Part shown: piece after piece, positions 22,801 to 34,800 of the stretch
Position numbering within the stretch: the stretch's first letter is position 1
How the letters are laid out: the number at the start of each line of letters is the position of its first letter
Assembly: GCA_903813345.2 (NCBI GenBank)
Contig: CAIIXF020000001.1
Coordinates: forward strand, 21,595,915-21,659,914
Direction: 5' to 3'
Origin: Owenia fusiformis
Taxonomy: Eukaryota > Annelida > Polychaeta > Sabellida > Oweniidae
Length of the DNA stretch: 64,000 nucleotides
Made by a program: the position numbers and the translations under genes
The notes under the pieces: model-generated
Seen by the model: only the letters and a program-made list of their open reading frames with translations
What the model was told of the DNA's origin: nothing
Databases searched by the model: none

Positions 22801-25800
22801 TGTGTACAGGTATCGGCTAAATAAGCGAAGGGGATGAACGCAATGAAGACCGAGCGTGCGAAGATGGAATTATCATGTATTATTTTGAATTGGACAGTTG
22901 ACAGGCAAATGGACAAATGTGGCATGGGGTCACCATGAAAGTCTTACAAATATCATGTTTTAACATCAGTTTTAATGTCAAATTACAGTCAAAATCATCC
23001 ATCTCCTTTCTTCAATCTTTGGGTATTCTATGTTAAGAGATGTTATGACCCGAGGTGCCTCCAGGGAGCTGTAGTGTAATGAGCCAGATTCTGGACATAA
23101 AAAGGAGTAGCTCTCGCGGGAATTGAACCATGGACTTTCCGCTCCTAAGTCCGATGCTCTAACGCTCAAGCCAATAGGGCCTTATAGCTGTAATAGCAAC
23201 TTGCTATCAAGGGTCATTACAGAGCCAAATAGGTGTGCAGTACTAACCATGTGTTGGATGCACAATCATTGAACATGGTACTTGGTGAATACATCATCTC
23301 ATTTCACATCATTGTTCCCTGAAGGGAATCATTATAGTCTGGTAAGCTCTGGTATATCTCCAGCATTAGCTGACTTAATGCAAGATTAATGTCTTTACTA
23401 ATCTCCCAGTTAATTCCTTTCAGCTATCATAATTATTACATGCAATATAGCGATGAAGGTGCTATATGGGCCATATATGGGCATTCTAGAGAATCTATAT
23501 GCTGAGTGCAATTTGGGCCATATATGGGCATTCTAGAGAGTCTATATGCTGAGTGCAATTTGGGCCATATATGGGCATTCTAGAGAGTCTATGCTGAGTG
23601 CAATATGGGCCATATATGGGCATTCTAGAGAGTCTATATGCTGAGTGCAATTTGGGTCATATATGGGCATTCTAGAGAGTCTATGCTGAGTGCAATATGG
23701 CCCATATATGGGCATTCTAAAGAGTCTATGCTGAGTGCAATATGGGCATTCTAGAGAGTCGATAGGTAGAATGTTGGCCAAATATGGGCATTCTAGGGAG
23801 TCGATGCTGAGTGCAATATGGGACATGTATGGCCATTCCAGAGAGTATGTAGGTGCAATATAAGCCATTATATAGGCATTCTAGCATGTCCCCAGGTGTA
23901 ACACAGCCATATATGGTTATTCTAGAGTCTCTACATGCAATATACAGATATAGGCCATATTTGGGTATTCTAGAGATTCTCTAGACTAAAGTCCCAATAG
24001 GATTGTTTTGAACAATAATATACTACTCCTTGATAAAAACAATTTTGATAATTGTAAAATGCACAAACTTGTTATCTACAAATATTTGTGAGAAATGAGA
24101 ATAAAATATGATCATCAAGAACAAAATTGTTTAGAACTCAATGAAATTGATATGAATTAGTGACGGCCTGATGTAGCATAATAGATACAGATTTGTGTAT
24201 TAAGCTAACCAATCCCTAATGGATTACAGGGGAATCAGTAAATCCATTTATTAAGAACATACACATACTCTAAGAGATGTAAAATCCTGAATGTCTTATT
24301 GAATAAATGCCACTAGTTCATTAGTTTGGATTTGTTGACGACCCTTGCACAGTAGTCTTGGTCTGATATAATATAATCATCTTATTTTGATAGAAACCAG
24401 GAGGTTGTCATTGATTGATCTTATCTTAGTTCTATTTAGACCCTGACATGATCTACACAGACCTTGACATGCTCTAGTTAGACCTTGATATGCTCTTTAT
24501 TGACCCTAATATGCTCTATAATGACCTTAATATAGTCTATGTAGACCTTGATATGTACAATATACAGTATAGACCTTGATATGCTCTATAAAGATACTAA
24601 TATGCCCCATAGACCTTGATATGCTCCATATAGACCTTGATATATTCTAGTTAGACCTTGAAATGTTCTATATAGACCTTGATATGATCCATATAGACCA
24701 TTCTGATACTCATAGCATTTTTCTGTTACACCTGAAACATCTCAGGGCTAAGAAGAAATGAGATGTCATGGTTTATCTTGATACATATAGACCCAAATAT
24801 AATCTACATGGACTTTAATATGCTCTATGTGGACATTTATATGCTCTATATATAGACCTTGAAATGCTCTAGTTAGACCTTGATATTCTCTAGTTAGACC
24901 TTGATATGTTCTATATAGACCCTAATATGCTCTGTAGACCTTGATATGCTCTATATAGACCTTGATATGATCCATATAGACCTTAATACAATCTACATGG
25001 ACCTTAATATACTCTACATAGACCTTGATATGTTTTACATAGACCTTGATATGCTCCATACAGACCCTAATATGCTATAGGTGTATATTGACTTTGATGT
25101 GCTCTATATGAACTTTATTTTACTCCATATGGAATTTGATAAAGAGATTGGTATATTGATAAGGTAAGAAGAAACATTTGCAACTAAAATTTGGATATGA
25201 CAGATGTTGCATGCTATGATAAACCATACCATCTCATTTCTTTTGAGTCATTTTTGCAAGTGAAACTTTAGAGAGATGTGAAAGTATCAGAGGAGAGATA
25301 CAGTTGTATGTATTGAAATAGACAAGAAAGCCATTAGGATCAGGTGACATCCACGATGACAGCAAGCTAAACATTTAGCAATTAAAACAGGCTGTACATG
25401 TACATCAATAACTTAAACAGTCACCTGGGAGGCAAACATGAAGAAATGACAATGAAAAGTTGCATGACTATTTGTATACATCCTGTCTGTTGTGTAAACC
25501 TTAATGAATATTATCACAGATATGCTGCATGGTATTGTCCTTGTATTTTTATGACATTTTTATGTATATTTATGGATAAATTAATGATTTGGTATAAATT
25601 GATACAAATTAGTGGCTGTCTAATATTTTATTCTTTGCATGTATATCATGTTTTAAAAATACTTGATCAAGATCATATACAATGTAATTAAACTTTTGTG
25701 AGTTAAATTTTATGTAAAACCTGTCTTAGTGAACACCTCTCTCTAGTGAACAGCTCTCTCTAGTGAACACCATTTCAAGACATATTTTGTATCGACTCCT

Positions 25801-28800
25801 GTATAAAATCTCCTCTCTGTAGTGAACAACTACCTCCAGTAAACACTTTTGTGGCTCTATAGGTGTTCACTAAGGTTTGTGTGTGTGATAAGTGAATGAG
25901 TGGGCAATTTTCAATACATTATTTGAGTAATTGTTTACTTACCCTGCCAATGCATTGTTTGAGTAATTGTTTACTTACACTGCCAATGCATTGTTTGAGT
26001 AATTGTTTACTTACCCTGCCAATGCATGTTTGAGTAATTGTTTACTTACACTGCCAATGCATTGTTTGAGTAATTGTTTACTTACCCTGCCAATGCATTG
26101 TTTGAGTATGCTCCAGACACTGAATTCATTATTTGAGTAATTGTTTACTTACCCTGCCAATGCATTGTTTGAGTATGCTCCAGACACTGAATTCATTATT
26201 TGAGTAATTGTTTACTTACCCTGCCAATGCATTGTTTGAGTATGCTCCAGACACTGAATTCATTATTTGAGTAATTGTTTACTTACCCTGCCAATGCATT
26301 GTTTGAGTATGCTCCAGACACTGAATTCATTATTTGAGTAATTGTTTACTTACCCTGCCAATGCATTGTTTGAGTAATTGTTTACTTACACTGCCAATGC
26401 ATTGTTTGAGTAATTGTTTACTTACCCTGCCAATGCATGTTTGAGTAATTGTTTACTTACACTGCCAATGCATTGTTTGAGTAATTGTTTACTTACCCTG
26501 CCAATGCATTGTTTGAGTATGCTCCAGACACTGAATTCATTCCTGGAAAACATCTCTACTGGAAGATTTGTTCTGAAATGACAAAATAGAGAATATGAAT
26601 GTATGAAAAACAAGGCAAGGCATAAACATGATAAAATACCATTACCTAATAAGGTACAACAAATGGTAAAAAAGTGTCACATTTTGTTACAAAATGCTGA
26701 CTGCCAAAAATGATTGCAAATCACAAAACAGAAAATAACCATGATAAAATACCATTAATCATACCTTACGAGTTACATCAAATGGTTATAAAAGTGTAAC
26801 ATATTGTTACAAATGCTGCTGACTACCTACATAACAGTGATCACTATTCACAAAAAATGCTGGCTACAACAAAATGTCACCACTTCTTGGTGATGTCATA
26901 AAATGAAAATCTACTGACTTCATCCAAAGAATACATCCAATATTTTGAGATCAAAGACATTGAATTTAAAGATGCATCGATATATACATGAGACACTGTA
27001 GCCTAAACATTAACCATTGTATGTCACAAATAGTGTTTGAGAATAGCCCTCACATTTGCACAGTACAACTGGTGTCCTACTCAATACCATAAAGGCCTAA
27101 AGAACCAACTGTTTAATCCTTAAAGAATTAGAGTGAAATGAAGAATAGTATACCACTTTTACAATGATGGTAATGACACAAATAGACTGCCAATGAGACA
27201 TTTTCCCCGGTAAACAACTCTTGGGGATAATTAACTTATCATGTTTTTGAGAGAAAAGGTGAATAATTGGTTCTTAAGAGATAAATGGATTCACACACCA
27301 TAATAGTATTACAATGGAGTTTCAGCCATCCTTTCAATAGGTGGCTTCAAGATCCACAATTTGTTTTTCCCCTTGCCCCCCCCCCTCCCCCTTTGAGTGG
27401 GCCGGAAAATTCTTTTTGGGTTTAATGGGCCCACTACTTGTGACATTAAACAGTTAATGTGCCCCCTCGCCCCTTATTAGCTTAGATATTGTTCATTGCT
27501 ACGATTGTATCAAATGACAATCCCACTTTTGTAATCAGTACAATTATCAGATTCTAAAATATTTACTGATTTAGTGAACACCTCAGATTTCAAGTGTCAG
27601 TAAAAAAAACACATGACTAAAGCTGCTTTCACTGTATGATATCCATGACACAATAAACAACAATGTTTTGTGTTGATTACCATTTGTTTGGACTTCCAAG
27701 TTCCAACTTCATAATGTTCATTGATTCTGTGATTGATTGATAGGTTAGTTAATTGATGACAAGAGAGTCTAATAATTAATTTAGCCTCTCATTGGAATGA
27801 AGAATGTAGAATTGATTAACTGTTGAGTGGAGCTTAGTCTTGAACCAGTTTCAAAACATGTCCCTGGGCAGAAAGTGAAAGTTGAAGAAATGCAGTAGTT
27901 TGGTAAGGCTTGGTGATTTAGGCCATCTAAATAGCCAAAATCATTACATGTTTTTATACATTGTCACATCTCTGGCCTTGTTAATATATATCAACAAGAT
28001 ATGTCATACTTGTTATTGAAATCCTTATTTTGAGGGATTTATTTTTTGAGAGAACTTTGTAGTTTATCAACTGCAGTACACCAACCAAATCAACCTCAAA
28101 TCAACCGCAGTAAATCAACCACAATAAATCAACCGCAGTAAATCAACCACAATAAATCAACCGCAGTAAAACAACCTCAATAAATCAACTGCAGAAAATC
28201 AACCGCAGTAAATCAACCTCAATAAATCAACCACAATTATCTGGTGCCATCTTAATCCATCAAGGTATTACATATGACAGAAGGAATACACTGTTTAACA
28301 GTATGTCTGCTGCAGTGGCAAAGAAACTGAAACAACATGGTTGTAATAGCTCATTATCATTTAATTCAATGATAATTTTGTCCTTGTTTTACCACATACA
28401 TGTCTTTAATTTCATGACAACCCCTACACATGACCCTTTGCTAAGAGATTGCCTGAATACTTTTTGAAGCTAACATAATCATCCTATATCTAATAGAAAA
28501 GGATATGCCGTGAACGTTGTACTTGAGATCATGAAGATCAGCATTTTCTACCCTACTCTCTAATTCCATTGAACTTGTTTCTATTTGAAACAAATTGTGT
28601 TAATCCTCATGATGATTCTATTGCTATTTCACTCATGATAAAATGTATTCTAGCGAAAATCAATCAGCATTTATTCGAAACACAAGGGATCAAATTGTCA
28701 ATGCTACTGGTTTTATTTATAGATCTATAGGGAAATGTAAATCCCCTGTATTCCATACAATCAATTTAGAGAGATTTGAAGTTGGTGCTAGATTACTGAA

Positions 28801-31800
28801 ATCCTAAAGAACTGTACTTGATTGGATTATCAATTTTGACCTTAAATTACAAGCACAATCAAAATCATACTTCGGAATATTATAGTCCATATAAAGATGT
28901 TTTAGGCTTTATGAAAATGAGTTTCTCAATGTCTTGAAAATACAAAAAATGGTCAATTGATGAAGATCATAAATCTGTTAAGCTTGTTGGAACAAGCATT
29001 CCTGTTCAATTCAATGGAAATGCACATAACATAAATCTTGAGAATAAACTTGTACTTTCATTTCATTCTCAATGTCAAGGTATTCATAACATCTGTTATA
29101 GTTTTGAACCAAAACTACATATGAGCCAGGCCACAGGAAAAGGGGTCTTATCACAGATTTTTTCAATATTTTGATTTTTTGTTTATCTTAAAAAGCAAAA
29201 AGAGACCTTTCAAATGAGCCATGGCTTGTGTCTTCACTATTTTCCCTTGCAGATTTAGACCAAAAAGTCGGATTTAAATTGAGCATGTTTTCCTCTTAAT
29301 CTTGGGCACATTTTTGGCTCTGTAGCACAATTTTAATTTTTGTGATAAGACCGGTTTTCCTGTGGTCAGGCTCATATATTTAAATACAGAATATGATTTA
29401 TATATACAGTGAAACCTGTATATCTGAGAACAACCCTCTGATTTGAACATCTCTCAATGTGAACACGTTTTCTTGGTCCCAATATTGTTATCTCCCATTG
29501 ACTTAAAGATTTATAAAATCTTGAAATGTAACACCTGCTAATCTGAACACTTGGAACACTTGGTCAGTTTCAGGGGTTTGGATTAGACAGATTTCACTTT
29601 ATTCTTGTGCTTATGCTTGCATCAAGACTCTGCTTCCTCCCCCATCAAATACTCCCCTACCTGACTTCCTCCCCCATCAAATACTCCCCTACCTGACTTG
29701 ATTATAGTACTATCTAAATTGATAGTGGATAGCAGGCAACTTGTGAATTGAATATCAACTACAAAAGTAAGGAGACTTAATCTCTTTTGAGACTTCATTA
29801 GCGGTGCTCACTAGCATAACCAAATAATACTCCTTAGAATCCAGATTATTTATGAGACTTGCACAAGTATAATATGCCTAAAAAACCTGCCTTGAAGTAA
29901 CAATACAAACACTGAATATTTATTGAAACAGCTTTGCTAAATAGGTCCTTTTAGATTTCAGTTTTTTATTATATAGATTCAAAGAAGGAAACGTAAAATG
30001 AACTTTATTTACTGTTTAATAATACACATAGTGATAGCATTATGCTAGGTTTTTCAACAATAAAAAATTTCAGAACTAGAACTATTGTAACCAGTACTCG
30101 AAAGTGAACTAAATATTTGATAGCCTCTAAAAATTATAAATGTTGAGATCTTAGTCTGCATACAAACAAAAAAAAGTATCATTAAAAAGTAGAAAAGTAA
30201 ATACATTTACATGAAATCATAATGAAAATCATTGATCAACATATCAAAATGGACACAGATAACTAAATGCCATCACTATATCAGAAACTCTAACTTAAAA
30301 ACAAAGTGTTGAGAGAATGTCACCACCAACTAGTTCATTAGAAATGAATACATAACAAAAAAGTAACAATTGTCACAGATGTTGAATGAATGAATGGCAG
30401 CTACCAATCACCAGGCAAACAAAAATAGAGGCAATAACAATACAGTATATCACCACTTCTAAATAAACACTTCTTGCAATAAATTTTTTCTCTGTATTCA
30501 CTATGAAACTTTTATCTTACCTGTATGCATAGTTTTCAGGAATACTAAATTCCATTATGTTCCCAACTCGATCCATTTTATCCTTTGCCATTTAGAAACA
30601 TTAACTCCTTCAGCATTCACTTAAACCATTATCTTCTAAACTTTTACACCAAACACACATTGATTTTACTTTACCAATAAATTTACCAATAAATACAAGA
30701 ATAGAACTTCCAGTTAATATATTCTACCATCCAAGCCAAGTCATCAATGAACAGGTCCCGATTGATTAATAAATCAATATTATGAGCAAATCCCTGGTGT
30801 CCATGGGTTTACAACACAGCATCAGCTGCTCTTATCTTTTATTTACACTCTATGGTATCACAGATGTATACTTAAAATAGCAATTAAACCCATTACAGTT
30901 CATTCATTGTAAAATAGGGATCTTCAAAGTAATTAGAAATAGAGTGGATCTCCATCGATCTATCATTTATGTTCTATAAACTGACGTTTGATGATTTCAT
31001 CATTAGATACCAACATTTATATAGTCTACATAGAAAACTGATGAATAGGTTCTGTAACTTTAATCTGCAACTTCTCTATTTGATAAGATATCACAAATCT
31101 TTTTTAGATATTTTTGGAATGTTGCATCCTCCCAACACAGGACTTGACGACCCTGAGATATCAGATAAGCTTCTTCCCCCTTACTGCTATATAAGAATGA
31201 TTGTTTGGCCCAATACAACATTTTCTTCCTTATATGTTATATTACTGATTCAATCTTAATGCATTTAGATTTTCCCCATATACCATCACATCATTGAAGT
31301 TGACAGTATATTTTCCGGATGCTTCTAACATTCAAATACATCTGTTGATAAATTGCACTATAAATTTTTGAATGCACAATGCACTACTCAGTTTTTGAGT
31401 TAACTTAGGGTGACATCTATTTATCAAAATAGTTCTAAAATCATCAATACCCAATCATTGGCTCGAATAGTGAGGATATAGCATCAGGTATGTGACTCTC
31501 CTTCAGTCTGTCTGTTGGAACAAAGTGAAATCATATTATCAGCAAATATAAGCATATCACTTTTATGGCCATCCATAGCATCTATTTGACATGAGATTGC
31601 TATTTCTATAATCTTCTCGGTTTTGTTATATTAAAAATCTCAGTGTGAGCACATGAGTCATGGTTCATTTATTTACAATAGGAATAAAGAAATTGGTGGC
31701 TCCTGTATGAGATTTCTAGAAAAACAGGATTACTTACTATAATTATTGACTTGCATTCAGTGATTCAGTTAAGTAATTTCAAACCCTTTGAATAATTCAT

Positions 31801-34800
31801 GCCTGTTGTATTGTGTAGGAATATAGAGATGACATAAGTTATAACTGGGATTTGTCAATATATTGGCAAATCATTCATGCAGAACTCTTTGTATGATAGA
31901 ACTTGTCCAGAAGACATTAGTTTCAGCACAGATGCTACACCTTAAAAGCTCTAAAGGCATGTATTTTCAATATTTATCAAAGTACTGATATTTGAATTAT
32001 GGCCAAACAGATAGAGGGATTGAAATATGAACAAGCATACTGACAGACAGCTGGCTTTTCTATATCCCTACACAAACTTCATTTGGGGGATATTTATGTT
32101 AATGCAGTGTTGTACATTATCTTCAACCTAGTGTGTATGTAATGGGAACATGGAAGGAATACTACTGGTTATAAAGATGTTATGTCTTTATAACAAAATG
32201 GATGAACTTCCGTTGGAGGAATATTTTCACCAAGAAGGAGGTCGAGGTAATGTCTTTATAACCAGGAGGGGACCAGTGAGGAAGGCACACATTTAGGCTT
32301 GATGCAAGAACATGTTAATGTAATGTAACTGTAGTCTATAATGAATATTACCTACCTGCAATTCCATGTTTTAATCCTTCTATTGCCAATTATCACAGAC
32401 TTATTGTGTCCATTGTCCATTTTTCCATTTCCAATGTAAAAGTCAGCCGATTTGGCCGTAGTTTGTGAAATTGCACTAGGGTTTTGTACTGCATTTGTGG
32501 CATTATCTCCTGTTGTATTGTCTAATGCGTTATCAGTATCTCTTTTACTATTAGCATCAATACTACTTAAATCCATTTCTGATTTGTCTGATTTCAATGT
32601 ATTGTCATCAGCCATGTAGAAGTCTTTATCGGGCAAGGATCCATATGACCCTGTTCTTGTTTCTTTTTCTAGAAAAGAAAATTCATGATTTTCATTTGCA
32701 TTTGTTTACAGTAAGTTAAGTTTAGACATTTGGCTCAATGGGGATGTGTACATCTGCCTGTTTAGTTTATAGCTTGTTCATTTCCTCTGGTAATCATTCT
32801 ATCTTGCAAGGAAATTATTTTACAAATATGTGCTGACTATATGTGATGCTATCGTTCTGTGTGTGCTGACTTTCAATGTGTGCTGACTTTCAATGTGCGC
32901 TAATGTTATATTTGTGCTGTCTTAAGATGGTACTGAACAAAGTTCTATGCAAATAATAAATCAGAATCTTGTATCAATTAATTACTCAGTTTAATGAAAA
33001 AAGTATGAGCCCTGTGCTAAAAAAATATGTTTATGATATATTTTCTAAAAGTAAAGCAGAAATACAAATACACGCCAGAATAACATCCACACTGATGGAC
33101 CCAGTATTAAAGAATATGTAAAAATGTGGAAAATTTACAACTTCACTAAAATCCTAAAGACATGTAGAATGAAATAAATATCAACACAAAATAATATTTT
33201 GAATTAACAGAGATAACAGAATGTTATTGATCACCTTTGATTATACTTAGTGAAGTATGTAGTTCAAAGTTCTCAATCTTGTTCATTATTACCTTACAAA
33301 TGCAATAGAGAGCAATACCCTCTATAAGAAGTGGACTTTGTCTCTACTCTTTAAATTAGGCACACTTCTTGCCTTACCAAAAGTATAATATAGAGTTAGA
33401 AAATCATGTGAGTACATTTTCTGAATAAAACAAGGTGAACATTCATTTCACACTATTTTTCAGAGAAGTGTAGTTGACTGATGGGTTGGGGATTCAGGGT
33501 AGGCTATGTCAGAAAAGAGCAGAGTATTGCCAAATTACAAGCAGTTTAGAACCAATCATATTGCAGTATCTAAACTAGGTGCATAATAAAGTATGGTATT
33601 ACCCAATACTATAATACAGACTTTATTGCCATTTACTGATATCCATGCCACATATCCCCTCAAAATTTGGAATTAAAAATTTTCAGTTGGAAAATATTCA
33701 ATTTTTTTTGATTTGTAAGGGAAGGACACTTTGAGTAGGAGTAAAAGTAATTCACATATACAAGATTTTTTCTAATAATAAACACCAATCAGTGATAAAA
33801 GTTGAAAATAAGTGCAAATGAACTTGGTAATTAGTTGCTGATTTTTTCTGTTTGCATTTTGTCTGCCACCATGTTAAGTAAGCAATAATAACTCTTTGGT
33901 TCATTCATTAATTGCATATGTAACTCTGGAAGAACTGTAAGCATACATAACGCCTTTTATACAAGTTGAGGACCCCTCAACCAAGTATTTTTTTATGTAC
34001 ATAATCTGATTTTATAATTTTTCATAAATACATGCACTGTTATAAATTTCATTTCAAAACACCATAAAAGTAAAAGCATGTTTTTAAAATCATGTTGATT
34101 TGAGATCTATTAGTGCGTTTCAAATCTTAAATCGCAATTTATTGTATTTCCACTAGAAAATACCCATAATGCAAGATATTCCGTACCTGGTACCTGAAGT
34201 TCTACCGAATCTTCATCTTCATCACAATCATAAAACTCATCATCGTCGGTATCATATCGTGCTGGCGCCCTCTTTTCTGACACAGATTTTTCCAACTCGT
34301 GATGCTCTGTCGCTAGCGCATGAAGCGCGTCTTGAAGAACTCGTGATTTCTCCATTTCTTGTTTTAACTGCAGTTTTCGTAACTGGAAGTTAGGTTAAAA
34401 TAACTCTGTTATTGATACCTTCACAATCAATAGCTTTAAATGTAGAATCTATGATATTCTTAATATTATTACGTACTAAAAATAGATTCTTTTAGAATAA
34501 TTTGTAAATGCATTTGGAGTCAAATGAACCAATCTCCTAACAAATACAGCATAATTCAATTCTGGCTTTTTAAAAGAGAACTTCATCTATGTTCAACCAT
34601 GGGGCTATAGAGAAAAGATTATGCAATATTTGTAAAGATGTAGAGGATGAATGTCATTTCTTTTTAACTTGTACAAAAAATGATGAGGATAGGCAAATAT
34701 CATTTACAAAGTGAAAATGTATTTGTCTTATTTCTAGTAAGAATGTAACCTTGCAAAGACATATTGGCAAATTCATTTACCATTCATTTAAGAATTTAGC

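Noticed and set aside
22978-23169. 63-codon minus-strand frame, and a possible tRNA gene at 23104-23181
   Set aside because: The A and B boxes are present but the stems do not pair properly and the region belongs to a repeat; called as a SINE instead.
23542-23868. 108-codon minus-strand frame with [15 protein letters not shown] repeats
   Set aside because: A reading of the ~45 bp satellite; no start context, splice sites or homology.
25398-25691. 97-codon plus-strand frame
   Set aside because: Low-complexity, Cys/Met/Tyr-rich by chance in AT-rich DNA; no family.
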